Source: Thecamonas trahens ATCC 50062 (Eukaryota; Apusozoa; Apusomonadida; Apusomonadidae). From it: DNA of 64,000 nucleotides. Positions 29,846 to 40,412 of this stretch are shown in pieces (positions within the stretch are counted from its first letter, which is position 1; each line of letters starts with the position of its first letter). Below the pieces are notes generated by a model, which made no database searches, was not told the origin of the DNA, and was given only the letters and a program-made list of their open reading frames with translations. The stretch spans positions 250,657 to 314,656 of the forward strand of contig NW_013657679.1 of assembly GCF_000142905.1 (NCBI RefSeq), written 5' to 3'. A program made the position numbers and the translations under genes.

Positions 29846-32800
29846 ATGAGCTCACGCCGTGCGCCTCCGCCAGTGCCCAAGAACGTGCCGGGCGAGGGTC
29901 CCTCGTCGCCACGGCCGGTGCCTCCGGCCCGTCCCCGGGTAGTTCCTCGCTCGTCGACCGCCGCAGGTGCTGCTCCTCCGTCACCGCGGCCTGCCGTGGT
30001 GCCGCGGTCTTCGACGGTCGACACTACCAGTTCCGGGCCGGAGCTCCCGGCTCGTGGTGCGTCATCAAAGCCCAAGCCTGCACCGCGCCCGCGCCCCGCT
30101 CCGCGTCCGCGGCCAGCCGCTCGTGCACCGCCGCCGCCGCCGGCGTCGCCTCCGCCCGCAGGCGATGCCCAGCCGCCGCCCACCGACGCCGATGGTGTCT
30201 TGGTCTACCCGGCGCTTCCACCGCCGTACGTCAAGCCGGCGCCTGGAACGCCCGACGCCGAAAACAAGCCGCGCAAGCCGTCGCTCGCGCCGCGGCCCCA
30301 CATGCGGCTCTCTAACGTGCTCAAGACAGTCGAGCGCGACGTCCTTGTCCAGCAGTGGCATGCTTCTGAGGTTGATGCGCCCGACGGCGCCGGCCTTGCT
30401 CGGGCCCGCATCGCCCATCTCACAGTCCCGCCCATCGGTGCCGAGATTGACCCGCTCATGGCCAAGTGGCAGGTCTCATCCATCTACCTCTCGGGCTGGC
30501 TGTGGAAGTCGAACAAGGACGGCAAGCGGTGGAAGCGCAGGTACTTTGTGCTCTCGGCTCCGATGATGTCGTACCATGTCGACGAGTCTTGCAAGACCAA
30601 GAAGGGCGACATCATCGTCAACAACACCTCGACCGTCGTCGTCGAGCACCCGACCGCCGCTGGTGCCAAGCGCGACAACCTCTTTGCTCTGGCCACTCCG
30701 TCGCGGACCTGGCTCTTTGCTGCCGAGTCCCCGCTCGAGCGTGGCCGCTGGCTCGGCGCCCTCTCCGCCATGGCCCACGGTGTCGAGGCCGAGATGAAGG
30801 TCTCGCTCGCCTCGGGCACGAGCGGCAAGCAGGCCAAGCCGTCCAAGAGCTCCGGGAGCGGTAAGGAGAGCTCGTCAGGCCCCGTTGCTCTGAGCCCGTC
30901 TGGCGCGGCCGCGGCCTCGGCTGCTTCCAGCGCTGTTACCAGCGAGCCACCCGTCCTCCGTGCTTCGCCGTTCTCCCCGCTCGTCGCTGCCATTGTCAAC
31001 ATCAACCGGAGCAACGTCGCCTCACTCATCATCAACTACAACTCGATCGAGCCGCGGGCGACCACCCGTACCCTACGCGGCTCAGCGCTCGTGGCTGTCA
31101 CCCCTATTGGCGCCTCGGGATCGACCTCGCTCGCCCGCCACCCGCCGCTCATCCACCAGGTTGTGGCTGTCCAGTCGACGGCGCTGCCGAGCGACGAAGC
31201 CGCCTTTACCGAGTCTGCCGACGCGGCCTCGCAGCACTCTCGCTCGCTGCTCATGGGTCTACAGAACCTCCAGGTCAAGGACTCGGACCACTCGGGCGTG
31301 ACTGCCAACCTCAAGCTCCGCTATCTGCTCATCTTTGACGATGTTGTTGTCCTCGCGCGCCCGTCCTCGCAAACCCGCCCAGACAAGCTAGTGATGGAGT
31401 CGTTCTCGCCGACGTCGGCGCTCTTGGTCACGCCGCCGTCGCCTCGTCGGATGCGGCCTTTCTCTCGACCTCGTCGCCAGGCGGCCGCGTCCTCAAGCAG
31501 GACCGGATCAACATTGTCGTTCTCGGCGCTCGTCGCTCCGGCAAATCCTCGCTCATCTCCTCATTTGCTCTCGGCAAGCCGACCCACGAGCTCCTTGCAC
31601 CGTCGACGCCGGGCGAGCCGACCCTTGTGCGGACTGTCGAGTTCTCGCGACCGACCACGCTCGCTGGCATGTCACTCCAAGTCAAGTACGCGTTTCACAT
31701 TCTCGATCCTGAGGCCATGGAGACATCATCGCTTGTTCCGCGCCTCCTCGCCGAGGCCCATGGCTACGTCCTCGTGTACTCGCTCACCAAGGCCTCGTCG
31801 TTCAACGCACTGCCGGGCTTCAAGTCGCAAATCGAGTCTGCGCTCGCCGCCGCGGCACCGCGCAAGATGCGTAGCGGCCAGCGCGAGGCGCTCCGCATTG
31901 CCTCGCTCCCGGTTGTCATCACTGCCACCCGCTCCGACCTCGAGAGCGAGCGCCAGGTCTCGCTTGCGGACGGCCTGTGCGTTTCCAAGACTTGGGGCTG
32001 TCCTCTGGTGGAACTCTCATCAGACTCGGGAAAGAACGTCGACGCCGCACTCGGCATCATCCTTCGCTCGGCCTCGCTCTTGGCCGACTCGGTCTATCCG
32101 GGCGTCCTGGCCCAACTCGATGGTACGCTCGACATGGTCGACATCCTCACCCGCGCCAAGCTCCTCACCGTCTTTCAGTCAGCGGCCAAAGTCGAGGCCA
32201 TGGTTGACGTGTTCGAGAACACAAACCGGGCCTCGCACCTCGCCTCCAAGAAGCAGTCTGCCATCGGGACGCTGGCGACCTCACTCGCCGCGTTCTCGCG
32301 CGGCCTCGAGGTTCTCTCGTCCGGGGTCCTCGGCCCGTTAGTCTCGGCCGTCGGGCCGAACCCCGATCTTCAGCCGCTGGCTATCGCTCTTGCCGATGCC
32401 AACACTCGCGCTACCACCATTGTCGCCCGCTGGCAGGACTCACTCTCGGCGCTCGCCCGCTTTGTGCCGCTCCCGTGCACCTCGGCCTCGCTCGCCACCG
32501 TCGACGTTGTCACCGCATGCCAGGCGCTCAAGGTCGCCTTCTCTGCCATGCTCTCACACCTTGACCCCGACTCGGCGCAGGGACTGATCTCGCTCGACGA
32601 GACCTTCCACGCCGTCGACGTCGAGCTCAGCACCGCGCCCGACTCTGTGGTAGCACAGTTCAACGAGCTTGTCGCCGCCACCAATGACCTGCTCCCGCTC
32701 TCGGCGCCTGATCAAGAGCCGCCGCTCCAGCTTGCCTGCGTCCCGCTCGAACACCTGGCTTCGGTCTCGCAGCTCGCGTCGTCGTTAGCGTCGCTAGCAA

Positions 32801-33558
32801 TCGTTGACATGCCCGAGTTTGCTTCCGTCGCCTCGCGCATCTCGGGCCAGCATGCCGCCCTTGTCGCAGCAGCGTCGGCTCGCGCACTGTCGTCGGCAGT
32901 CGTCACCGACGACGCGCCTGATGCCGACGCACTCGCCTCAGCCGACCTAGAGTGCGGCTACTCGGACGGCGACGGTGGCAGTGGCGGCGACGGCGATGGT
33001 GGCGACGACCACGGCGCCAACGACGAGTTCATCTGGTCGAGCGACGTGGTTACTGTGAGTGCGCCGGACAGCCGCGACGAGCACGCCCGGACTGCGCCGT
33101 CACGAGTCCGGCCCAAGCCGCCACCGCGCCCGCGCCTCTCAGTCGACGAAGTGCTCGTCAAGCCGAGTGCTACCGCGCCGTCACCGGCGCCGGCGACTGG
33201 CTTTTTGCAGGTTGCCCACGCTCGTGGGCGGCGCACCTCGTCGATCTCCAACTCGGCGTGGGAAGTCCTAGACATGGTCATGCCCAAGTCGTTCTCCGAC
33301 AGTCTCCGCCAAGAAGTCCGCTCTGCCATCGCAACGGGCCGTGCCGACGCCGCCCGCATCCGCTACGGTGAGAGCTGCGAGTCGGACGACGATGACGACG
33401 ACGACGAGGGCGGCAAGTCCACCCCTCGTGATGCCCGTCGCTACTCGAGCAACAATCTTGGCGTCGTCGGCGGTCTCGCCGTCACCATCGACGCTTGCCT
33501 CAGCGAGATCCAGCGGCTCCACGGAGAGCTTGAGCTTGCTCGTGCCCGGTCAAGATGA
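29846..33558 (+). CDS. Proline-rich, PH-domain and Ras-like GTPase fusion protein; frame broken near 31410
   Basis: From the ATG at 29846 residues 1-130 are Pro/Arg-rich with many PxxP motifs (SH3 ligands). A PH domain lies at about 210-311 (YLSGWLWKSNKDGKRWKRRY, ending in WLGALSAMAHG). RYLLIFDDVVVLAR near 490 recalls a second PH-like strand pair. The frame then shifts: from about 31411 the coding frame is two bases over, and one extra base restores about 1237 residues. Beyond it is a Ras-like domain: GARRSGKSSLI near 559 (P-loop), ILDPEAME (DxxG position, degenerate), TATRSDL (NKxD position, degenerate) and ELSSDSGKN (G5). A helical region and a Pro-rich, Ser-rich tail follow. Likely a membrane-associated scaffold with an atypical GTPase. 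Confidence 0.7.
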
Positions 33559-33789
33559 CGCCCCCCCCCCCTACCTTTAACACGTTTGCATCATGGAGTA
33601 GTGGGTCAACCGAGCCGAGCCGTAGAACTTGACAGTCGTGTGGTTGTGTGGTTTGCTTCGAAGCACCAAATTACCAAATTCTACCGTCCCGGCAGTCCCG
33701 CCGCGCCCCTCCGCCCCCACTGGTCCCCGCTGCCGCTACCTCCCGCCCCCATACAGCTCTCACCCCCTCCTCCTCTTTGCCCCTCCAGC

Positions 33790-35109
33790 ATGTTCTCTGA
33801 ATCGTTTGCGCTCGCAGTAGCGGCGTATGTGGTTGTCAAGGCTGTCGAGGCAGTGGTTGGCCGTAGTGGAGCTGACGGCAGCGGCGGGGTGGTCGCCCCT
33901 GTCGCCTTTGTCCGCTTCCAGCGCAACTATCTGGCGGTGTACCTGCTGGCGATGGGCGCCGACTGGCTCAAGGGCCCGTATGCGTATGTGCTGTACGAGA
34001 GCTACGGGTTTTCGAACGGGGACATCGCCCTGCTGTTTATGGGCGGCTTTGGCGCGTCGATGGTCTTTGGCACTGTCGCCGGCTCGGTGGCCGACACCCT
34101 CGGGCGCAAGCGTGCAGTCCTCGCCTTTGCGCTCGCCTACTCGCTCGCTTCGCTGACCAAGCTCTCGTCCTCGTTTGGTGTGCTCCTCGGTGGGCGCGTT
34201 GCGTCGGGCATTGCCACATCGCTACTGTTCTCGGTCTTTGAGGCGTGGATGGTGTGCGAGCACAACGCGCGCGGCTTTGACCCCTCGCTCCTGGCCGACA
34301 CCTTTTCCAAGACCACGCTAGGCAACGGCATGGTGGCGGTCACGGCCGGCCTGCTTGCCTCAGGCCTGGCCGAACGCTTTGGCTTTGTGGCCCCGTTCCT
34401 CGCCGCCGTCGTCCCGCTTGTCGCCCTCGGCGCCATTGTTGCCGTCACCTGGCCAGAGAACTACGGCGATGCGAGCGTCAACGTGGGCCAGGGCATGGCC
34501 AATGGGCTCTCGACGCTCCTCACCACACCCAAGGTCCTCTGCCTCGGCCTGGCACAGGCGTTGTTCGAGGGCGGTATGTACGTCTTTGTCTTTATGTGGT
34601 CACCAGCGCTGGCCACAGCAGAGACCCGCGACACACTGCCATACGGCTTTATCTTTGCCGTCTTTATGGTCTGCGTCATGGTTGGCTCGGCCATCTTTGG
34701 TCTTGTGGCGGGCTTCTCGCTCAAGGCAGTGCCGATAGTCCTCCACGTTGCCGCCGCGAGTGCGATGGCCACGGTTGCGTACTGCAACGCGTCCAAGGCA
34801 GTTGTCTACGGCGCCTTTCTTACCTTTGAGGTCGCGTGCGGCATGTTCTTCCCCTCGTATGGCACTTTGCGATCGATGCACGTGCCCGAGGCGGCGCGGT
34901 CGGCGGTCATGAACTTTACCCGTGTCCCTCTCAACGCCTTTGTCATCGCTCTCCTCTACGCGGTCAAGTTTGTCGATCTCGAGGTGACGTCTGTCTTTTG
35001 GATTTGCGCGTGTGCACAGGCGTGCGCCGGCGTCTTCTACCTCGTCTTTGTCGCTCTCGACCTCGCGCCCGACGCGGGCGCAGCAGCTGCGGCCAAGAAG
35101 AGCCAATAA
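33790..35109 (+). CDS. MFS transporter of the MFSD5/MOT2 molybdate-anion family
   Basis: The 439-residue 12-helix protein matches MFSD5 family blocks. These are FQRNYLAVYLLAMGADWLKG and YAYVLYESYGF near 60, FMGGFGASMVFGTVAGSVAD with LGRKRAV (MFS motif A) near 90-105, and SGIATSLLFSVFEAWMVCEH near 140. FSKTTLGNGMVAVTAG follows and ALFEGGMYVFVFMWSP is near 260. MOT2/MFSD5 proteins import molybdate in algae and plants; in animals the substrate is less clear. Molybdate uptake is therefore the family-based guess. The start at 33790 precedes TM1. Upstream sequence to 33586 is open but low-complexity. The 3' end is 37 bp from SPC3, which is convergent. Confidence 0.88.
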   Translation: MFSESFALAVAAYVVVKAVEAVVGRSGADGSGGVVAPVAFVRFQRNYLAVYLLAMGADWLKGPYAYVLYESYGFSNGDIALLFMGGFGASMVFGTVAGSVADTLGRKRAVLAFALAYSLASLTKLSSSFGVLLGGRVASGIATSLLFSVFEAWMVCEHNARGFDPSLLADTFSKTTLGNGMVAVTAGLLASGLAERFGFVAPFLAAVVPLVALGAIVAVTWPENYGDASVNVGQGMANGLSTLLTTPKVLCLGLAQALFEGGMYVFVFMWSPALATAETRDTLPYGFIFAVFMVCVMVGSAIFGLVAGFSLKAVPIVLHVAAASAMATVAYCNASKAVVYGAFLTFEVACGMFFPSYGTLRSMHVPEAARSAVMNFTRVPLNAFVIALLYAVKFVDLEVTSVFWICACAQACAGVFYLVFVALDLAPDAGAAAAAKKSQ

Positions 35110-35146
35110 AGGTGTGGGTTAACGTGATGATACAGCAGCAGCGCTT

Positions 35147-35801
35147 TCATTGTGAGTAATCTGCCGGCATGGTGAATGACGGCATCGGGTACTCGCGCCA
35201 CTCCAGAGGCCCGGTGTGCGGGATGCGGTTGTAGACCACGGTCAGGTTGAGCGTCTTGCCGCGAAGGCCAAAGCCCTGATCCGAGAGACGGTACTCGGCG
35301 CCAAGGGCCGGGAACTCGAGGACAGCGTCGTCGGCCGACTGGGCGATGGCGTCCCAGAGCACGATCTGGTTGACGGCGTTGTTCTTTGACGGCCACTCTG
35401 CGTACGCGTACACAAACACCATCTTGGTGTTCCAATGAAACAGCGGCGTGAGATCCATAGAGATGGCGAGCGAGACGTTGGCCACATCGCGCCGCAGCGG
35501 CTGATACTTGCGCGACATATCTGGGAGCCTTGGCAGAAAGTCCTCCCTTGTCCTGCACCCCCCCTCCACCCGTGCACCCCCTCCATACGCATGAGTACTC
35601 CCCTTTGCCCTCCCGTCTCCCCTTCCTTCCATCCAGCTGGCTTCCGTACAGTATGTTGACCTTGGCCACGCTCACCGCCAGCCGGGGCTCGGCACGGAGG
35701 GCAAAGTGGGAGAGCCAGTTGGCGGCCACAAGGACGAGGAGGAACATGAATGCAGTTGTGAGCACCACGTTCATGCGGTGCGCCACATTGTGCAGCGGCA
35801 T
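35147..35801 (-). CDS. Signal peptidase complex subunit 3 (SPC3/SPCS3, 2 exons)
   Basis: Exon 1 is 35801-35650 and exon 2 is 35528-35147, joined across a GTACGG...CCAAG intron of 121 nt, giving 177 residues (human SPCS3 has 180). The N-terminal hydrophobic stretch VVLTTAFMFLLVLVAANW is the single TM anchor. The lumenal domain holds the family core: DLTPLFHWNTKMVFVYAYAEW, SKNNAVNQIVLWDAI and LNLTVVYNRIPHTGPL. SPC3 is needed for signal peptidase activity at the ER membrane. The splice acceptor is read as AAG/GCTCCC because it restores VNILLPDMSRKY in frame; CAG slightly downstream breaks the frame. ATG 35774 is an alternative start. Confidence 0.9.
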
Positions 35802-35995
35802 GTTGCTGGTCGCCCTGGTCGTCAGTCGGGTGTATCCGTAGGTGGGTGGGTGGGGGGAAAAGGGAGGGAGGGGGGGTGGCTGCGAGCGGTTGCCGGCGGC
35901 CGGCGGGGTGACGGCCGAGGCGACGATGGGCGCGAACTGGGTGCGATTTGCACATTACATGGTGAAGCTAGCTGGGTTGCTTGCGCATTCATTGC

Positions 35996-38839
35996 TCATT
36001 CCTCATCCTTGTCGGCATCAAGGGTATCGGTGACGGCCACCTTGCGCCGCTTGGAGGGACGGCCGGATGCGGCTGGCGAGGCCGATGGATTGGCAGAGTC
36101 AAAGGCGCGCTTGGTGTGAGCGCGGATGGCTTCGACATCGCGGTCCTTCTCGGCCCACTCGAGCTTGAGGTGGCGGCCGTAGAGGTGGGTGTGTTGCAGC
36201 GCGTCCATGGCAGCGACGGCTTCCTGGTGGGTGAGGAGGTCGACAAAGGCAAAGCCGCGATGGTGGTCGGGGCCCATGGGAAGGCGGACCGACTTGAGCT
36301 GGCCAAAGGTTGAGAAGAGCTCGCGGATGTCCTTCCGGGTCGCCTCGAACGCAATGTTGCGAACGATGAGCTTGGTGCCCTTGCCGTCGCCGTCGGCGTT
36401 GCGCTTGCGCTTGCGCGCGGGCTTGGATGCCGCGCCGAGGACCGCGCCGTCCGAGGTGGCCCCCACCTGCGCCTTGGAGAACGAGAGCTGTAGCGCGTGG
36501 CCATCGAGCGTCGAGTGCTGCAGCTTCTTGAGCGCCTCGAGCGCGGCCTCGCGGGTTGCGTACTCGACAAAGCCGTAACCCATGGAGAGCCGCTCGACCT
36601 GCCCGTCCCGGCCGGCCTTGGGGTTCCGCCGCGTCGCCACGTTAGCCGAGCGCAGACCCTTGATCGATGCAAACAGGTCGTGGAACGCCTCTTGCGATGT
36701 CTTGAACGAAATGTTCTTGACGTAGAGGGCCGAGCCGGTTGCGCCGCTTGCGCCCAGCGCCTCGTCGCCCTCATCCTCGGCGTCTGAGCCAGTGGCGCCG
36801 GTGAGGGTCACACCGCGGGTCACCTTGGCGCCCTTGGCCTCGACGTCTGACGCCGAGCCCGAGTCCGAGCCCGAATCCCGGACCGGCTTGGGCACCGTGG
36901 CCTGCCCCGGCGGCGGCAGCACGCCCTTAGTCGCCATTTCGAGAAAGAGTGGGACCTTTTTGAACGGCGCGTACGCGAGCTTGCGGAACGCGCGCTTGGC
37001 GTGGTTATTGTGCTGGAACTGGACAATGGCGAGCGCCTTGGTTGAGGGCACAATGACCTTGGCCAGCGGGCCATACCGCCCGAACAGCGCCTTAAGAGCC
37101 TCAACCGTTGTCTCGTACGGAATGTTCTTGACCAGGATGGTCTTGCGGTCGCGGTCCTTGCGTTGCTGCTCGCGTGACGCGGCGCGCCCGGCCTCGGCCG
37201 ACTCCTCCAGCCGCTTGACGTCAACGCCCTCGACCGCCAGCTCGTCCTTGGTCAGCGAGACAATGTGCGTCTCTCCCAGTGCCATCCGCACCGCCATGTT
37301 CGACGCCTCGGCCGAGAGCAGGTCGGTCTTGGTCACTCCAAAGGTGTTGGTCATGGCGTTGGCCACCGTGTCGGCGCGCATAAACAGCGAGTTCCAGTTG
37401 TGCGAGAGTGACGCCTCCTCCTTGAGCTTCTCGTCGCGCGCCGCCTTGTACGACGTGCTCCCGCCCTCGCTCCCATTCGCCGCGGCCGACGACTTGGGCG
37501 CAGAGCGCGCCGGCAAGACGTGGAGGAGCCGGCCCATGAAGATCGCTCCGTCCATCGCAGACATGGCCTTGAGCGCGTGCTCCGGGAAGACATACAGCAC
37601 AAAGCCGTAGCCCTTGGCGTTGTTGTTGCCGTCGAGCGGAATATGGACCTCAGCCACTTGACCAAACTTGCTGAATGCCTTTTCCAGGTCCTCCTCGGTA
37701 GCATGGAACGCGAGGTTCCGGACAAACAGGCGCCCGGTCGACCCCAGGTCCTCGTCAGCCTCGGCCCCGGCCTCGGCTGCGTCACCTCCTGACTTGCTCG
37801 ATCCAGACGAGGAAGAAGACGAGGAAGAAGACGAGGAAGAGCAAGACGACGACGATGACGATGACGAGCCCGAGCTTGAGCTCGAGCTGGAGTCTGAGCC
37901 GGAGCTCGAGCTGGATCCTGAGCCCGAGCCCGAGTCGGCGCTAGCGTCAGCGTCGGACTCCTTCTTCATCCGCATCCGAAGGTAGTCCATGTCCGAGAGC
38001 TTCTCTGAAAACACAGCCTTGTCCTTGCTCTTGTCCTTGCTCTTCCTGGACTTGGCCTTGGCGTCTGATGAGCTTGATGAGGCCGACGAGCTCGAGCCTG
38101 AGCCCGAGCCGGATCCGTCGTCGACCTCCTGCGGAACGGTCGCCGGGGCGGCAGCAGCAGCGGCGGCACCCAGCGGAACGGTGACATCGTTCTCCCACAC
38201 CCGCTTCGACGGCATGGCCACTGACATAAACTCGGCAAACTGCTCGTCGCCCAGGAGCTCAGCGTTGGACTCGAGGCGCAGCTCGGCCGGAACCCGATCC
38301 TTGGCCTTGGTCCTCCGCTCGCGGGCGAGCTTCTTGGCCTCGCGTGCTTTGAGAATGCGAGCCTTGGTGGCAGCCTTGTCAGCCTCGGCCCGCTCCTTGC
38401 GGCGGTCGTATTCGGATGAGCCCTTGGAGTACTTGGACCAAGGGCGGATGTCGTCCTGCGGCGCGCCGTACGGCACCGCAGCCTCGACCGTGATCCGCAT
38501 CGAGTCGATGAACGTGCGATTAAAGTGCCGGATCGCACCTGCAGCCTCTTTGGCCGAGGCGTAGCCCACAAAGCCAAACTGCCGCGACTTGCCATCCTTT
38601 GTCCGCACCACCTTTGCGTCGGTCACGGTGCCTTTGGCCGAGAACAGCCTCCGCAGCCGGACCTCATCCACACCCTTGGGCAGGTTCTTGACGCACACCC
38701 GCGATGTCCTACGCCCCTCCGCCAGACAAGCATCACACCCCACCAGTCCATTCGCCCGTAAGTCATTCCTTGCCTGCCACCTGTTCTCACAACCCCTCCC
38801 CGCAAACTCCTCGCTCCTCCCAGGATGGCAGCCCATCAC
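35996..38839 (-). CDS. MRD1: Multi-RRM pre-rRNA processing protein MRD1/RBM19
   Basis: The frame encodes up to 947 residues with five RRM domains: about 47-120 (RVCVKNLP, FGFVGYAS), 366-445 (GRLFVRNLAF, KGYGFVLYV), 592-665 (TILVKNIPYE), 700-795 (ALYVKNISF, MGYGFVEYA) and 828-905 (KLIVRNIAFEA, RGFAFVDLL). Between RRM1 and RRM2 are a basic coiled segment and long Ser runs with KLSDMDYLRMRMKK. Five RRMs match yeast Mrd1; RBM19 has six. MRD1 binds the U3/18S region of pre-rRNA in the SSU processome. The first 45 residues look untranslated: the family starts near SRVCVKNLP, and a CGTAG acceptor just before it suggests a small missing 5' exon upstream of about 38715. Confidence 0.9.
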   Translation of the reverse strand: MMGCHPGRSEEFAGRGCENRWQARNDLRANGLVGCDACLAEGRRTSRVCVKNLPKGVDEVRLRRLFSAKGTVTDAKVVRTKDGKSRQFGFVGYASAKEAAGAIRHFNRTFIDSMRITVEAAVPYGAPQDDIRPWSKYSKGSSEYDRRKERAEADKAATKARILKAREAKKLARERRTKAKDRVPAELRLESNAELLGDEQFAEFMSVAMPSKRVWENDVTVPLGAAAAAAAPATVPQEVDDGSGSGSGSSSSASSSSSDAKAKSRKSKDKSKDKAVFSEKLSDMDYLRMRMKKESDADASADSGSGSGSSSSSGSDSSSSSSSGSSSSSSSSCSSSSSSSSSSSSGSSKSGGDAAEAGAEADEDLGSTGRLFVRNLAFHATEEDLEKAFSKFGQVAEVHIPLDGNNNAKGYGFVLYVFPEHALKAMSAMDGAIFMGRLLHVLPARSAPKSSAAANGSEGGSTSYKAARDEKLKEEASLSHNWNSLFMRADTVANAMTNTFGVTKTDLLSAEASNMAVRMALGETHIVSLTKDELAVEGVDVKRLEESAEAGRAASREQQRKDRDRKTILVKNIPYETTVEALKALFGRYGPLAKVIVPSTKALAIVQFQHNNHAKRAFRKLAYAPFKKVPLFLEMATKGVLPPPGQATVPKPVRDSGSDSGSASDVEAKGAKVTRGVTLTGATGSDAEDEGDEALGASGATGSALYVKNISFKTSQEAFHDLFASIKGLRSANVATRRNPKAGRDGQVERLSMGYGFVEYATREAALEALKKLQHSTLDGHALQLSFSKAQVGATSDGAVLGAASKPARKRKRNADGDGKGTKLIVRNIAFEATRKDIRELFSTFGQLKSVRLPMGPDHHRGFAFVDLLTHQEAVAAMDALQHTHLYGRHLKLEWAEKDRDVEAIRAHTKRAFDSANPSASPAASGRPSKRRKVAVTDTLDADKDEE

Positions 38840-39383
38840 CCATCACGCTCCCCAGAGCCCCCCATCCAGCATCCTCCCTCCCTCCCTCCCCCACGTCCTG
38901 CCTGGCTCCTGGTGCTAGCGGTGGTCCTGCCACTCACACATGTATTCTCGCTTCATGACTAGAGACCAGAGGTACACTTGGACTTGGTGCGTCTCGTGCT
39001 CTCTCTATCTCTCATTCTTTTGCATACGTACGGCTTCTCAGACATGGTCGGCGCTGGTCAAGTGGTGGCAGTCGAGTTGACGAGCCGCTGGCGGCTAGAT
39101 GCGGCCAGCTCTCTAGCCCATCAATTGCAGCCCAGGCTGGTGGGCCAACGACAACCAGTGCATGGCGGGGGGGGAGAGGGTGTTTCACGATGATTATGCA
39201 TGTTTGGCGACACATCCATCGCTACCGCTGACAAGAAACTTGTGGTTGGCTGTGGCTGGGGCGGCCGCCGCGAGCGAGCCGGTCGGCGGGAGCTTGCCCG
39301 CATGGTGCCTCAACTGGATGCGCTGCGCTAAGCGCTGCGCCTGGCTGGCCAGCAGCAATCGCGCTTAGCCATCGGGAATCAGA
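38840..39383. other. Intergenic region, no gene seen
   Basis: About 544 bp between MRD1 and the coiled-coil gene. C-rich near 38870-38900 and G-rich near 39165-39180 on the plus strand. Near 39330 is a short palindrome (GCGCTAAGCGC, imperfect centre). Short open frames on both strands lack coding character. Confidence 0.5.
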
Positions 39384-40412
39384 CTAAGACTCTAGCTGCT
39401 CGCGAAGGCGCTGGGTGAGGTGAAGGACAGTGGAGACTGGATTGGCGGCGCGGTGCTCGGCGACCTTGGCCTCGGCCTCGTCCAGAGCAGCCTGCAGCGA
39501 GCTGTTGGTCTTGGACGAGGCGTCGAGGGCGGCCTCTAGCTCGGCGATGCGGACTTGAGCGGCGGTGTTGGCCTTTTGTAGAGCAAGGACCGAGTCCATG
39601 TCGGGGTGAAGGGCTTTGAAGGCGGCGACCTCCTTCTTCCACGCCTCGATGCCACCGATGGCGTCGCGGAGCTGGCGCTCTGCACCCTCGAGAGCGTCTT
39701 TGTAATACTCGCGGTCTTGGGCGGCGAGGGCGAGGGTGCGGACCTCGTCCTCGAGCGCGTTGTTGGTGGCGGTCAGCTCGCTCACCTTGCGGCGCAGGAC
39801 GTCGTTGGACGCCCGCATGTCGGCCAGCTCGACAAGAGCTGCGGGCTCGACCTCGCTCGAGAGCAGGCGCGTGTGTCTGGGTGAGCTCTGCGCCCGTGAC
39901 CACCGCATCCGCGATGCGCCCAGACTCGGCGACGCTGGTGGGTGGTAGATCGGGCCCGGGACAGCGAGCTCCGCCAGGTCGACCGCAGCATCGGCGTCCG
40001 AGAGACCATGCTGGGCAGCAGCGGCCGACTCGCCACCGCCATCGGCCACTGCCCGTTGCAGCGAAGATTCCAGCTCGGCCGACTCTGCGGCGGTCTCTGC
40101 GGCGGCTGCGGCGTCCGAGGCGGCGTCTGCGGCGGCGTGGAGGGCAGCGAGCGATGCTCGCAGAGCACCATGACCCGGAGACCGCCCGAAGTGCGAGCCG
40201 CGGGCAAACGAGTGCGCAGGCGCTGGCGCTGGTGGGCCACCATAGCTCTGCAGTGGGGCCCAGCTTGTTGTGCTCGAGGCATACGGATAGCTCCTGCGCG
40301 GCGAGGCGTTGGGCACTGCCGTTGCGCCCACCGAGCCCGCCAGCTGGGCCCTCACGGCCCGTGCATGCTCGACCTGCTCCAGCACCGACGACCGAGTAGC
40401 CGCCTGACGCAT
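39384..40412 (-). CDS. Coiled-coil protein of unknown function
   Basis: The product is 342 residues from the ATG at 40412. Residues 1-90 are Ser/Pro/Tyr-rich; 90-140 is an Ala/Glu-rich helix. Residues about 190-340 form a long coiled coil with heptad Leu/Val spacing (for example VSELTATNNALEDEVRTLAL and KANTAAQVRIAELEAALD). There is no enzymatic motif and no TM helix. I do not recognise the family; such proteins are common at flagellar basal bodies and cytoskeletal scaffolds, but that is only a guess. The frame runs upstream to 40562, but that stretch reads as noncoding. Confidence 0.6.
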   Translation of the reverse strand: MRQAATRSSVLEQVEHARAVRAQLAGSVGATAVPNASPRRSYPYASSTTSWAPLQSYGGPPAPAPAHSFARGSHFGRSPGHGALRASLAALHAAADAASDAAAAAETAAESAELESSLQRAVADGGGESAAAAQHGLSDADAAVDLAELAVPGPIYHPPASPSLGASRMRWSRAQSSPRHTRLLSSEVEPAALVELADMRASNDVLRRKVSELTATNNALEDEVRTLALAAQDREYYKDALEGAERQLRDAIGGIEAWKKEVAAFKALHPDMDSVLALQKANTAAQVRIAELEAALDASSKTNSSLQAALDEAEAKVAEHRAANPVSTVLHLTQRLREQLES

